Below are positions 29,701 to 38,043 of a stretch of DNA of 64,000 nt, piece after piece. The number at the start of each line of letters is the position of its first letter. Within the stretch, counting starts at the first letter, position 1. The translations under genes and the position numbers were made by a program. Source of the stretch: Psychroflexus torquis ATCC 700755 (GTDB taxonomy: Bacteria; Bacteroidota; Bacteroidia; Flavobacteriales; Flavobacteriaceae); NCBI RefSeq assembly GCF_000153485.2, contig NC_018721.1, positions 2,108,001 through 2,172,000 of the forward strand. The letters run 5' to 3'. A model generated the notes under the pieces. The model saw nothing but the letters and a program-made list of their open reading frames with translations, searched no databases and was not told where the DNA came from.

Positions 29701-29943
29701 ACGTTCCAACTCTCTTTTGATATTTTCAACTTTACAAATTTAATTAACAAGGATTGGGGTCGTAGACCATTTATCCCTGGTGGTGTTGGAATATTAAATG
29801 TAGAAGAAGGTGGTCCAGATCCTGTGTTTAGCTTTAATGCTGATCAATTTCAAACTGAAGCAGATATTGAAAATTTTGATGATTCAGGAATCCTATCTTC
29901 AAGATGGCAAATGCAAGTTGGTGTAAGATATATCTTCAACTAA
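26716..29943 (+). CDS. Oar-like TonB-dependent outer membrane receptor
   Basis: From the ATG at 26716 the protein is 1075 residues with a signal peptide (MKKLLLGLFLVMGIGIYAQ), a carboxypeptidase-regulatory-like domain about 25-105 (GKITDNIDQPLPGANI), a plug domain about 120-240 and a long beta barrel rich in aromatic strands to the end (WQMQVGVRYIFN). It resembles the OmpA-related/Oar subfamily of Bacteroidota. The frame is open further upstream to 26671, but that extension is not signal-like. No SusD partner follows, so a large-ligand or adhesion-type role is as likely as glycan import. A strong terminator follows. Confidence 0.9.
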   Translation: MKKLLLGLFLVMGIGIYAQGVTTSSINGKITDNIDQPLPGANIIAVHTPTGTRYGVVTDFDGFYRIPNMRVGGPYTLEISYVGFNDITLSNFFLQLGDSERISKQMSESDNALDEVVISASRNGIFDSGQTGSNTNISQRQILNLPSATRSLGDFIRTTPEAQVGENGSISLGGQNNRYNAIYIDGAVNNDAFGLAGSGTNGGQTGVSPISIDAIESFQVNLSPFDVRQSGFAGGSISAITRSGSNNTEGSAYYYLRNQDLAGKTPTALNEDDRERLTDFSAKLFGARVGGALVKDKLFYFINYERQDEETPQPFEFNRYQGDTQNRQAFTNLRQGLINTYGYDPGVFDNNTSSLVSDKLIARIDWNVNDKNSITLKNSYVNAENTSPNQSSDRNINYTNAGVFFPSRTNSTTLEWSTTNGSNMSNNLIVAYTDVLDDRNPTGNPFPSVRIFDGPGSINFGSEAFSTANLLEQKTLNITNNFEVYSGRHKLTFGVNFEYFDSKNVFFRQNYGQYAFNSLDEFSTYLDNIDGNEAPARFFDRGYSLLGGIGDDSLGAAEFSYSQLGFYVQDDIDLSDDFKVSLGLRVDVPYFDDGLVNDDFNTRTVELLEANGKDLQGARVGKAIKSQIHFSPRLGFSWDVGGNKLTQVRGGVGVFTSRIPLAWPGGAYNNNGLTAGFVDERAIDGDIFFNGDPFSQPVQPGAEPGTGARGGQIDIFSPDFRLPQVAKYNIAVDQKLPIWGLIASGEFLYNDVLNAIFYENLNIKGPVGNLNGADNRPYYDRRDLIDDAYSNIILGTNTNEGYSYNATFKLTKPFENGFAGQLAYTYGESYNVFEGTSSQNSSQWRNIETVNGKNANPGIQRSNFALGSRITANMSYEYEWNDNVKSTVSLFYAGEEGSPFTYVYNNRPSNLLNDDSRDNALIYIPRDASEITFIGTPAEQAEQWEAFNGYINSSDYLSERRGQYSARNGERGPWSHIVDLKFLQDFSVDLNDKNHTFQLSFDIFNFTNLINKDWGRRPFIPGGVGILNVEEGGPDPVFSFNADQFQTEADIENFDDSGILSSRWQMQVGVRYIFN

Positions 29944-29968
29944 ACAACTTAAGAATTTACATTTTTTA

Positions 29969-30005
29969 AAGGGGCTATCTCAATAACATGAGATAGCCCC
30001 TTTTT
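29969..30005 (+). terminator. Terminator of the TonB receptor gene
   Basis: Perfect stem AAGGGGCTATCTCA / TGAGATAGCCCCTT with a 7-nt loop, followed by TTTTTCTTTT. Confidence 0.93.
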
Positions 30006-30089
30006 CTTTTATTTCATTTAGTCTCACAATTATCTTATGTTATGATAAGAGGCTTTTTTTTTTGCAATTATTTCAAATTTGTTGGTGCT

Positions 30090-30097
30090 TACATTTG
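30090..30097 (+). promoter_or_regulatory. -7 box ahead of the AlbA-like gene
   Basis: TACATTTG matches TAnnTTTG, 30 nt before the ATG at 30127 and downstream of the previous terminator. TTTG sequences lie upstream, but none at the ideal spacing. Confidence 0.45.
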
Positions 30098-30126
30098 GTT
30101 TTTTTCTTGTAATTTTATCCTAATCT

Positions 30127-31266
30127 ATGATTAACAAGCGCCTCCTTATTAAAAACCTACTTGCCCATAATGGGGAAAATAGTTTCTACGATAATAAATT
30201 ACTTATAAACATAGGGAGTAAAGAGGGAAAAGCTAAATTTTTAAAACACGTGTGTTCCCTTTCTAACACTAACCCAATAAGTAATAGTTACATCGTTATT
30301 GGGATTGAAGATGAAAGCAATAAAATCGTTGGGGTTGACTTTTTTGATGACAGCAAAATCCAAAACTTAGTGAATGCCTATTTAGAACACCCACCAATCG
30401 TGTCTTACGAAAACATTCAATTTCCGCATTTGCCAGACGATAAGGTGGTGGGGCTCGTGAGCATTCGTCCAAAAAGAGATCAAAGCATCTGCGCTTTGCG
30501 TAAAAATATCTGGAAGTATTGGGGAGGTACCGTTTTTATGAGAGAAGGAAGCATTAGCAAGCCTAAGGTATTTGATATCGAAATAAAAGATATCAATTCT
30601 GAAATTGTTGCTGCTATTGAACAAAACTCTCAGAATAATATTGAATTAACTCTAGACAGTTTTCACGATTTCCTTTTAAACAGTAAAGATTTCAATCCTA
30701 AATATAAAGTCTTTAAAGAATACTTTGTCTTATGCTGGGCGGGAAAACCTAAAACCGTTGGTGATAAGACTTTCTATTCTAGAGTCAACATTCAGTTGAT
30801 CAATGAGCAAGTCAAGTTGTTTTATTCTGATTTGGATGAAGTTGAAATTCAATATGATGAGGATAAGTTTCAAATTATTGAATATGTACATTTGGGTCTC
30901 CAAAATCAATTCAATTATTACCCTTTAGAAAAAGTCATGATCCATTTCAGAGATAATATGCATTACGATATAGAGTCCAAGTTGATGTTTGAGCCCCCTC
31001 AATTTGATCAAAAAACGCTAAGGCATTATCTCAACCATAATGACAGTCTCTTAAAAAAGCTTAAAAATAAGGTCGACTTAAATTCAGCAGAAAAAAGAGA
31101 ACTTGTTAATTTGTCTACGATTTATCTTATCGCTTATCTCAATGGTTTTGCTTATTGTTTAGAAAATCTGGAGGAGGCTAAGCCTTTATTAAAGGCAGCA
31201 CACCCTAAAGCTCATCAACGGCTAAAAGACAACTTAAGAATTTTACGAAAAACAAAATACAATTAG
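30127..31266 (+). CDS. AlbA_2/Schlafen-type ATP-binding domain protein
   Basis: A 379-residue protein whose N-terminal part (about 15-140) looks like the Schlafen AlbA_2 domain: NSYIVIGIEDESNKIVGVDFF followed by VVGLVSIRPKRDQ. The C-terminal half is helical and charged without known motifs. The family is linked to nucleic-acid binding, but the function of this subgroup is unknown. The phosphoesterase gene begins 1 bp after its stop, so the two are probably co-expressed. It appears to be a conserved flavobacterial neighbour pair rather than part of a defence island. Confidence 0.65.
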   Translation: MINKRLLIKNLLAHNGENSFYDNKLLINIGSKEGKAKFLKHVCSLSNTNPISNSYIVIGIEDESNKIVGVDFFDDSKIQNLVNAYLEHPPIVSYENIQFPHLPDDKVVGLVSIRPKRDQSICALRKNIWKYWGGTVFMREGSISKPKVFDIEIKDINSEIVAAIEQNSQNNIELTLDSFHDFLLNSKDFNPKYKVFKEYFVLCWAGKPKTVGDKTFYSRVNIQLINEQVKLFYSDLDEVEIQYDEDKFQIIEYVHLGLQNQFNYYPLEKVMIHFRDNMHYDIESKLMFEPPQFDQKTLRHYLNHNDSLLKKLKNKVDLNSAEKRELVNLSTIYLIAYLNGFAYCLENLEEAKPLLKAAHPKAHQRLKDNLRILRKTKYN

Positions 31267-31267
31267 A

Positions 31268-31996
31268 ATGAGTAGGACACTGGTGATTGGAGATATACAC
31301 GGAGGTTTTAAGGCTTTAATTCAAGTCTTAGATCGTGCCAAAGTGACGAGACAAGATCGATTAATTTTCCTTGGCGATTACGTTGATGGATGGAGTGAGA
31401 CTCCAGAACTTCTTTCGTACCTCATCCAATTGAAGGAAGAGCGAGACTGTATATTCATAAGGGGGAACCATGATGACCTTGTACTCGGCTGGTTTAAGAC
31501 TGGCAATTCCAATCCCAAATGGTTACAACATGGTGGAGACAGCACGATAAAAGCATACGAAACCGTAAATCCAACTTTGAAAAATCTCCATCACCGATTT
31601 TTAGAAAACCTCACCAATTACCATATCGATAGTCAAAACCGACTTTTTTTACATGCGGGGTTTGCTAACATGCACGGCCCAGCTTCAGAATTTCATTCCA
31701 ATACAGTATATTGGGACAGAACGCTCTGGGAAATGGCCTTAGCTATGGATACGTCTCTAACGCCGAGCGACCCCACTTATCCAGATCGCCTAAAGTTATT
31801 TAATGAAATTTATATCGGCCATACGCCCACCACACGCATTGGAGAAACTAAACCCATGAACTTGGCTAATCTTTGGAATATAGATACTGGTGCTGCTTTT
31901 AAAGGCCCTATAAGTTTGGTGGACATCGACTCTAAGCAGGTGTGGCAAAGTGATCCTGTATATGAATTATATCCTGAGGAAATCGGTCGCAATTAG
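31268..31996 (+). CDS. Metallophosphoesterase (PPP-type serine/threonine phosphatase-like)
   Basis: A 242-residue calcineurin-like phosphoesterase with all metal motifs: GDIHGG near 7-12, GDYVDGW near 34-40, GNHDD near 62-66, and GHTPT later. The set resembles PPP-family phosphatases (ApaH/PrpE-like); the substrate may be phosphoprotein or diadenosine tetraphosphate. Its last 4 bases overlap the 3' end of the convergent dxs. Confidence 0.88.
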   Translation: MSRTLVIGDIHGGFKALIQVLDRAKVTRQDRLIFLGDYVDGWSETPELLSYLIQLKEERDCIFIRGNHDDLVLGWFKTGNSNPKWLQHGGDSTIKAYETVNPTLKNLHHRFLENLTNYHIDSQNRLFLHAGFANMHGPASEFHSNTVYWDRTLWEMALAMDTSLTPSDPTYPDRLKLFNEIYIGHTPTTRIGETKPMNLANLWNIDTGAAFKGPISLVDIDSKQVWQSDPVYELYPEEIGRN

Positions 31997-33771
31997 GGGT
32001 TTAAAACTGCTTTAATTTTGTCTTTAATTTTTTCAGAAGAAATACCTGCAAGATCGTAAAGCTCTTTGGTATCCCCTTGTTCAATAAATTTATCTGGAAT
32101 GCCGAGCTTATGAATGCGACCTTTATAAGAAGAGGTTTGAGCATAGTCCAAAACTGCATCCCCAAACCCTCCTTTGATGCATCCATCTTCAATAGTGATG
32201 ATATTTTCGAAACGGTCAAAAACAGACTGAAGGAGCATCTCGTCCAGTGGTTTTAAGAATCTTAGGTCGTAATGTGCTATGCTGAAGGAATTATCGAGAG
32301 TATTTAAGGCGTCTTCGACCTCGCTCGAAATACTGCCAAGGCTTAAAACAGCGAGGTCTTTTCCATCTCTAAGTTTTAGGCCTTTGCCTATCTCCATGGC
32401 TTTAAAGTCTTGCTGCCACTCTTTCACCGTTCCTCTACCTCTAGGATACCGAATAGCGATAGGATGTTCTAAACCTTTAGAGGCGGTATAAAGCATCTGG
32501 CGCAGGTCAATAGCATTGCTTGGAGCAAACACAATCATATTTGGAATAGAGCGTAAGAAGGCCAAATCGTAAACTCCATGATGAGTTGCACCGTCGTTGC
32601 CTACCAAACCTGCTCTATCTATGCAAAAGATAACTGGTAAATTCTGAAGCGCTACATCGTGAATCACTTGATCGTAGGCCCGTTGTAAAAACGTGGAATA
32701 GATCGTGCAAAAGACCTTATGGCCTTGTGTTGCCATACCTGCTGAAAGTGTCACCGCATGCTGTTCCGCTATACCCACATCGAAAGCTCTGTCTGGAAAT
32801 TCCTCCATCATGAATTTTAGGGAACTTCCCGTAGGCATAGCCGGAGTAATTCCTACAATAGAGGTGTCTTTTCTGGCAAGCTCTAATAAAGTGAGTCCAA
32901 AAACATCTTGAAATTTTGGAGGTAAGCCTTCATTATTTTTAGGCAAGACTTCACCGGTTGTTTTGTCAAATTTCCCTGGAGCGTGATAACGCACTTGGTC
33001 GTCTTCAGCTTGCTTTAAGCCTTTGCCTTTTTTGGTAATAATATGAAGAAGCTTGGGCCCCTTTATGGTTTTAAGGCGCTCAAAAACTTTGAGAAGCTCA
33101 GGTAAATCGTGACCATCTATAGGCCCTTCGTAGCTAAAGTTAAGCGCTTCTATAATATTGTCTTGTCGTGGTTTTTTACCGATTTTTGCTTTGGTCAAAT
33201 AGGTTTTAAGCGCTCCAACACTAGGGTCAATTCCTATAGCATTGTCGTTGAGAATCACAAGCAAGTTGGTATTAGTCACCCCAGCATGGTTAAGGCCTTC
33301 AAAAGCCATCCCAGAAGCTATGGAAGCATCCCCTATCACAGCGATGTGTTGCTTGTCAAAATCTCCTTTTAGTTGCGAAGAAATGGCCATGCCTAAGGCT
33401 GCAGAAATAGAAGTAGAGCTATGGCCTACCCCAAACGTATCGTACGGGCTTTCGTCGCGTTTGGGAAACCCGCTAATGCCATTCAGTTTTCGATTGGTGC
33501 CGAACACTTCCCGGCGTCCAGTTAATATTTTATGGCCATAGGCTTGGTGGCCCACATCCCAAACCAACAAATCCTCTGGTGTATTAAAACAATAGTGTAA
33601 GGCGATGGTGAGTTCAATAACCCCAAGACTGGCGCCCAAGTGACCTTCTTTGGTAGAAACGATATCGATGATGAATTCTCGAAGTTCTCTAGCCAATTGT
33701 TCAAGTTGACGGGGATCCAACTGCCTTAAGTCTTTAGGCGAATTGATGTTAGAAAGTAATTCTAAATGCAT
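31993..33771 (-). CDS. dxs: 1-deoxy-D-xylulose-5-phosphate synthase
   Basis: Dxs joins pyruvate and glyceraldehyde-3-phosphate using thiamine diphosphate, the entry step of the MEP isoprenoid route. In 592 residues it shows WDVGHQAYGHKILTGRR and GVGHSSTSISAALGMA, the thiamine-site GDASIASGMAFEGLNH, the glutamate of DVGIAEQHAVTLSAGMA, and DRAGLVGNDGATHHG of the pyrimidine domain. A TAACTTTG box ends only 4 bp before the ATG, so the message may be leaderless. Monocistronic and convergent with the phosphoesterase gene. Confidence 0.96.
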   Translation of the reverse strand: MHLELLSNINSPKDLRQLDPRQLEQLARELREFIIDIVSTKEGHLGASLGVIELTIALHYCFNTPEDLLVWDVGHQAYGHKILTGRREVFGTNRKLNGISGFPKRDESPYDTFGVGHSSTSISAALGMAISSQLKGDFDKQHIAVIGDASIASGMAFEGLNHAGVTNTNLLVILNDNAIGIDPSVGALKTYLTKAKIGKKPRQDNIIEALNFSYEGPIDGHDLPELLKVFERLKTIKGPKLLHIITKKGKGLKQAEDDQVRYHAPGKFDKTTGEVLPKNNEGLPPKFQDVFGLTLLELARKDTSIVGITPAMPTGSSLKFMMEEFPDRAFDVGIAEQHAVTLSAGMATQGHKVFCTIYSTFLQRAYDQVIHDVALQNLPVIFCIDRAGLVGNDGATHHGVYDLAFLRSIPNMIVFAPSNAIDLRQMLYTASKGLEHPIAIRYPRGRGTVKEWQQDFKAMEIGKGLKLRDGKDLAVLSLGSISSEVEDALNTLDNSFSIAHYDLRFLKPLDEMLLQSVFDRFENIITIEDGCIKGGFGDAVLDYAQTSSYKGRIHKLGIPDKFIEQGDTKELYDLAGISSEKIKDKIKAVLNP

Positions 33772-33775
33772 ATTA

Positions 33776-33783
33776 CAAAGTTA
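33776..33783 (-). promoter_or_regulatory. -7 box directly at the dxs start
   Basis: On the minus strand TAACTTTG followed by TAAT and the ATG. Transcription from this box would begin at or near the start codon. Confidence 0.4.
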
Positions 33784-33863
33784 CCAATAAGAAATTGTAT
33801 TTTCGATACGTATGAATTATTGATTATAAAGATTTGAAGTGATTAAGTTTGACTATTATGCTT

Positions 33864-33888
33864 TAGCATCGAGCGGAGTCGAGATGAA
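33864..33888. repeat. Dispersed flavobacterial intergenic repeat fragment
   Basis: AGCATCGAGCGGAGTCGAGA followed by TGAAG, an imperfect palindrome of a type commonly scattered between genes in Flavobacteriaceae. It lies in the 190-bp gap between the divergent dxs and tadA. Only one copy is seen here, so the call rests on general familiarity. Confidence 0.35.
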
Positions 33889-33962
33889 GTTTAAAACAAA
33901 AAGGGTCTCACTTCAATCAAAATAGATATATTGTAAAGTCATAAAAACACCTCTTTTATCCT

Positions 33963-34412
33963 ATGCTGATTCCTTTTGACGACCATTATTTTATGAAAAA
34001 AGCTTTGCAAGAAGCTCAGCAGGCTTTTGATAAAGGCGAAATCCCTGTGGGAGCAGTGGTGACACACAATAACCAGATTATCGCTAAAAGTCATAATCTC
34101 ACCGAGCAACTCACCGATGTGACTGCCCACGCCGAGATGCAGGCCATAACCGCTGCTGCCAATCACATTGGAGGCAAGTATTTGAGAGGCTGTACACTGT
34201 ATGTCACTCTGGAGCCCTGCCAAATGTGTGCTGGTGCTTTGTATTGGAGTCAGTTATCAAGATTGGTGTTTGCCGCTCCCGACGAGGGGCGAGGTTACAG
34301 AACTCTGGGAACACAGCTGCATCCTAAAACCAAAGTCGATCATGGTATTTTAGAAGAAGAAGCCTCTAGACTTTTAAAAGCCTTTTTTATTCAAAAACGC
34401 AATATGAATTGA
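33963..34412 (+). CDS. tadA: tRNA-specific adenosine-34 deaminase
   Basis: TadA converts the wobble adenosine of tRNA-Arg(ACG) to inosine. The 149-residue protein has the deaminase zinc motifs HAEMQAI (His ligand plus catalytic Glu) and PCQMCAGA (two Cys ligands), and the N-terminal MKKALQEAQQAF helix. Two ATGs (33963 and 33993) are possible; the first adds ten residues. It is divergent from dxs and followed by IS debris. Confidence 0.92.
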   Translation: MLIPFDDHYFMKKALQEAQQAFDKGEIPVGAVVTHNNQIIAKSHNLTEQLTDVTAHAEMQAITAAANHIGGKYLRGCTLYVTLEPCQMCAGALYWSQLSRLVFAAPDEGRGYRTLGTQLHPKTKVDHGILEEEASRLLKAFFIQKRNMN

Positions 34413-34469
34413 AGTGTTTTTGTAAGAAAGCTGGATTCAAGTCATAAATACAACTTCTGAGTTAAATAG

Positions 34470-35175
34470 TCATTGATCCATTACAGATATAGGATTTTCA
34501 TAATTGAACCTTTTTCTAGGTCTTAGATTTAATTTCTCTTGTATCTGCTTTACTTGGTAATCAGTTATTTTTGTAAAGTCTGTTTTTTAGGTAAATATTG
34601 TCTTATCAGTCTGTTTAGGTTTTCGTTTAAACCCCGTTCCCAGAAGTGATGAGGTCTTGCAAAATAATAATCTATATTAATCTGTTGTACTACCACAAGG
34701 TGGTCTGCAAACTCTTTTCCATTACCCGCTGTAATAGTCTTTAAATAAGGTTTCCAACCCTCTAATAAATCTATGATTGCTAACCCTTCCCCTTTGGATT
34801 CTTTAGAAGAAACTTTTTTCATTTTAAGCACTCCAGAGCTTCTGTCATTAATTGTTAGAATAGCTTGATTGTGATTTTTACCTATTATCAAATCCACCTC
34901 AAGATCTCCAATGCGATCTCTGAGCTCCACTTTACTTGGTCGTTTTTCTATACTTACCCTGTCTTTTATAAGACCCCTAGAATCCTATGCTGCGCCTCTT
35001 TTACGATAACGCATGCCTTGATGTCTTAAATGCTTATGTAGGGTTTCTTTATATTTTTTATCATTCCAGATATATTGATAAAGTGTTTCAACACTTACAC
35101 TAGGTTCTTAGTGTTTCTTTAATACCCCTACTACTTGTTCGGGACTATAATCTAACTTTAAACCCTTTATGAATC
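34470..35175 (-). pseudogene. Degenerate IS30-family transposase
   Basis: Reading from 35175 down, the fragments PEQVVGVLKKH, SVSVETLYQYIWNDKKYKET, RHQGMRYRKRG, DRIGDLEVDLIIGKNHNQA, ITAGNGKEFADH, FARPHHFWERGLNENLN and DYQVKQIQEKLNLRPRKRF match the IS30 catalytic region in order. Two in-frame stops (one at 34985-34987, one further upstream near 35110) and a frameshift near 34570 inactivate it. In ADNGKEF the Asp has become Gly (TAGNGKEF). The N-terminal helix-turn-helix is missing or unrecognisable and no inverted repeats were identified. Confidence 0.85.
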
Positions 35176-35384
35176 AGTTTTTATTTCAGGTAATTGTTGC
35201 AATTGATTCAGTTACGATTGAGTAGTAATACTCATTGATAATGCGCTTTATGGTTCGTCAATTCGCCAAATAAATGTACCTACTATGAATTTCAAAGTTC
35301 TATAAGATCTTTTGATTAGGGCAGGATTCTGATAATTTGTATTTCTATTTTCAAAACTTTAGTTTGTTGAAATAGAGTTATTTA

Positions 35385-35416
35385 TTTGCACGAATCATAA
35401 GTAAAGTCTATATTTG
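35385..35416 (+). promoter_or_regulatory. Promoter of the higB-higA-like pair
   Basis: TTTG at 35385-35388 and TATATTTG at 35409-35416, separated by 20 nt, match both halves of the Bacteroidota promoter. The toxin ATG is 39 nt downstream. Confidence 0.6.
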
Positions 35417-35454
35417 AAAAATCATTACTGAAAAAGGGTAACTATAATTACAGA

Positions 35455-35787
35455 ATGCAAATTGACTATAGCAGGAATAAATTAAGAAAGCAGTTAACCA
35501 ACGCCACAGAGTTAAAAAAGGCCTACGGAGTTCATGCTAAGCGAATAGCTAACAGGCTAGATGATATCGCGGCTTCGCCAAATTTGGCAGTTCTTATACA
35601 GATTCCAGCTGCAAATTGTCATCAATTGTCTGGGAAAAGAAAAAGTGAATGGGCAGTAGCTATTTCTGGAAACTATCGATTAATATTCGAAATTGATTGC
35701 GATCCTATTCCATTATTGGAAGATGGGGGTATCGAAACCGAAGCGATAGATAAAATCCGCATTCTTGAAATTGTAGATTATCATTAA
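35455..35787 (+). CDS. higB: RelE/HigB-type toxin
   Basis: A 110-residue protein resembling the HigB/plasmid-maintenance killer branch of the RelE/ParE fold: an N-terminal helix pair (NKLRKQLTNATELKKAYG, AKRIANRLDDIAASPNL), then strands CHQLSGKRKSEWAVAISG and NYRLIFEID, and a final strand IRILEIVDYH. Such toxins act as mRNA interferases, mostly at the ribosome. It precedes its antitoxin by 17 bp, the reversed order typical of HigBA. A short insert (PLLEDGGIETEAID) before the last strand is like some HigB homologues. Confidence 0.82.
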   Translation: MQIDYSRNKLRKQLTNATELKKAYGVHAKRIANRLDDIAASPNLAVLIQIPAANCHQLSGKRKSEWAVAISGNYRLIFEIDCDPIPLLEDGGIETEAIDKIRILEIVDYH

Positions 35788-35804
35788 GGAATAAATAGAT
35801 AGAC

Positions 35805-36899
35805 ATGAGCAGACTTAATGACGAACGTGAGCTTTTACCAAAACCAGGTGATACTATTTTGGAATCTATAGAATATCTAAAGATGAGTCAAGTTGAATTG
35901 GCTGATCGAATGGGAAAGACTCCGTCCAAAATAAATGACTTGATTTCAGGGAAAGAGCCTATTACAATTGCTACGGCACTTCAGCTTGAAAAAGTATTGG
36001 GAATCGACGCTCAATTTTGGCTTAATAAAGAGATGCTTTATCGCGAAAAATTTTCTAGAATAGAGCAAGAGGAAACTTTAACTGACAGTACGGATTGGTT
36101 GGACTCACAGCCTCTAAAAGAACTTAAAGCGAATGGTTTTATATCAAGTAGCCAAAAGGATGCAAATACAGTCGAAGAGTGCTTGAAATTTTATGGAGTC
36201 GCTGCACCTCAGCAATGGGAATCATTATATGTTGGTCAATATGTTTCTGCTGCATTTCGAAAAAGTCCTGCGCATAAAAGTACGTTAGGAGCTCTCGCAG
36301 CTTGGCTGAGAATAGGAGAGCTAAATATGAAAAAGCGCAACATTCAGGCTTACGATAAGAAAAAGTTTAAAGATAATCTGATTAAAGCTAGAGCCTTGGT
36401 GCGATCGAATCCAGAGGATTTTCCAATTCAACTTATAAAGTTATGTTCTGATGCAGGAGTAGCTCTTGTCTATACAATTAGTATAAATAAAGCCCCAGTT
36501 AGTGGGGTTGTTAGATGGGTGGCTGGAAGTCCACTAATTCAATTAACAGACAGGTATAAATCAAATGATCAATTTTGGTTTTCATTCTTTCATGAAGTAG
36601 CGCACATTTTATTACATGGTAAAAAAGAAGTGTTTGTAGAAGGGATAAAGGGATTAGAATTAAACGAAGAAAAAGAAAAAGAGGCAGATGCTTTTGCTAG
36701 AAAAACATTACTACCGGATGAATTCATTAATGATCTGTCTGATGAGATTACAGAAAAAGAAATCAGAAATATCGCAAGGAAGTATGATACACATGCCGCA
36801 ATTGTAATTGGACGTTTGCAACATTTGAAAAGAGTACCATTTACTTTTGGTTCTTCCTTTAAATCGAAGGTTTTACTTGATGAGTTCTTCGGCGAATAA
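35805..36899 (+). CDS. higA: HigA-type antitoxin fused to an ImmA/IrrE metallopeptidase domain
   Basis: A 364-residue two-domain protein. Residues about 12-75 form an XRE/HigA helix-turn-helix (MSQVELADRMGKTPSKINDLISGKEPIT, then ALQLEKVLGIDAQFWLN). A middle helical region follows, and the C-terminal half is an ImmA/IrrE-type domain with the zinc motif FFHEVAHILLHG near 262-273 and a downstream EKEADAFARKTLLP that supplies the third ligand. It is much longer than plain HigA (about 90-100 residues). It should repress its own operon and neutralise the toxin; the peptidase domain may link release to a cleavage event, by analogy with ImmA/IrrE proteins. Confidence 0.85.
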   Translation: MSRLNDERELLPKPGDTILESIEYLKMSQVELADRMGKTPSKINDLISGKEPITIATALQLEKVLGIDAQFWLNKEMLYREKFSRIEQEETLTDSTDWLDSQPLKELKANGFISSSQKDANTVEECLKFYGVAAPQQWESLYVGQYVSAAFRKSPAHKSTLGALAAWLRIGELNMKKRNIQAYDKKKFKDNLIKARALVRSNPEDFPIQLIKLCSDAGVALVYTISINKAPVSGVVRWVAGSPLIQLTDRYKSNDQFWFSFFHEVAHILLHGKKEVFVEGIKGLELNEEKEKEADAFARKTLLPDEFINDLSDEITEKEIRNIARKYDTHAAIVIGRLQHLKRVPFTFGSSFKSKVLLDEFFGE

Positions 36900-36924
36900 A
36901 AAACTAATTCTAAATACTATTACT

Positions 36925-38043
36925 ATGAGTACTGAATTAAAGTATATGCCAATATTTAGGGCGCGACAAGAAGAGAATAAAGTACTGAAAAGTTTTGATT
37001 TTGGAAATAGGATTTATCCGTGCATTGAGATTTATAAGGAGCTTTTGAGAAAACCTTCAACACCTAAAAAGAACACAAAAACTCCTCCGAAAAGGAGAAA
37101 AGTAAAAACTTTTGAAGATGATTATTTGCCACTAATTAATGAGGTTAATGCAAAACAAGTTTTTGTGGATTTCCCTATTCATCTTATACCAAGAGTGCAA
37201 ATGGATGCTGATGTTGTACGATTTATTAGAGGAGTCATTTTGAAAAGAGAGAACAGGACTGCATACATGAAAAAATTTGCAATGCTCAGTCATAAGGTAA
37301 TTCCTGTAATTTCAACCTATGCAGAAGTGACAGGAGAACGACAGTCTATTCTAATTCAAGAAACAGATCTCAGACCTTTCTTTGGTGCAATTGCATTCCG
37401 AACTTTTCCCAAGACATTTTCTCGTGATATTGCACAGATTAAAGCGATATCCAAACCAGAAGATTATGTTATTATGGATTTAGAGGAGATGGAATTGGAT
37501 CTTGACGATGGAGATTTACTAGATATTGCCGATGAGTTGGAAAGTTTAAATTGTAACGTTATTATTCATCGAAATGCTGTTTCTAAAGGAATAACTAATA
37601 AAGGGCTTGCTCACAATGACGTTGTCAGAGATATTGACAATAGTCTGATAAATAAGTTTCATTTACTCAAAGGAAGTTGTTTTTCAGATTACGCTGGAAT
37701 CAAGAAAGATGATGTCACTAAGGGAGGTGGAATAAGTCCTGGGTTTATTTTCTATGATGCAGTTGGGAATCGGTTTTATGGCTTTCGTTATAGAGAGGGC
37801 CACAGAAAGTTAGATGAATTTGAGACAACAATTGTTCCAGCTATTGTTGGATCAGAAGCTTCGGGGAGAATGGATGAGGCCGAATTGGATTATTTAGGGT
37901 TCGATAATATTGGCTGGGGTATTATTAAAAAAATTGAATTAGAGGGTGAGCCAGGAAAAAGCCCTGCAAAGTTCAAGCGCATAGGAATGGAACATTATAT
38001 TCACTGCATTAATTGTAGGGTAGTTAATGGGGATTTTGACTAA
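36925..38043 (+). CDS. Beta-protein/sce7725-like family protein
   Basis: From the ATG at 36925 the protein has 372 residues. It opens MSTELKYMPIFRARQEENKVL, and the second half has LLKGSCFSDYAGIKKDD and a run of aromatic strands (FYGFRYREGHRK). The order of a barrel-like half and a FSDY segment resembles the Beta-protein family (with sce7725-type members), whose function has not been established. Another in-frame ATG at 36877 would overlap the antitoxin gene and is less likely. It lies 25 bp after higA, so it probably shares its transcript, and its last 4 bases overlap the convergent sce7726-like gene. Confidence 0.6.
   Translation: MSTELKYMPIFRARQEENKVLKSFDFGNRIYPCIEIYKELLRKPSTPKKNTKTPPKRRKVKTFEDDYLPLINEVNAKQVFVDFPIHLIPRVQMDADVVRFIRGVILKRENRTAYMKKFAMLSHKVIPVISTYAEVTGERQSILIQETDLRPFFGAIAFRTFPKTFSRDIAQIKAISKPEDYVIMDLEEMELDLDDGDLLDIADELESLNCNVIIHRNAVSKGITNKGLAHNDVVRDIDNSLINKFHLLKGSCFSDYAGIKKDDVTKGGGISPGFIFYDAVGNRFYGFRYREGHRKLDEFETTIVPAIVGSEASGRMDEAELDYLGFDNIGWGIIKKIELEGEPGKSPAKFKRIGMEHYIHCINCRVVNGDFD

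Noticed and set aside
30127..31266. AlbA/Schlafen-like gene as part of a defence system
   Set aside because: It is tightly linked to a phosphoesterase and dxs with no mobile DNA nearby, which looks like a stable core context.
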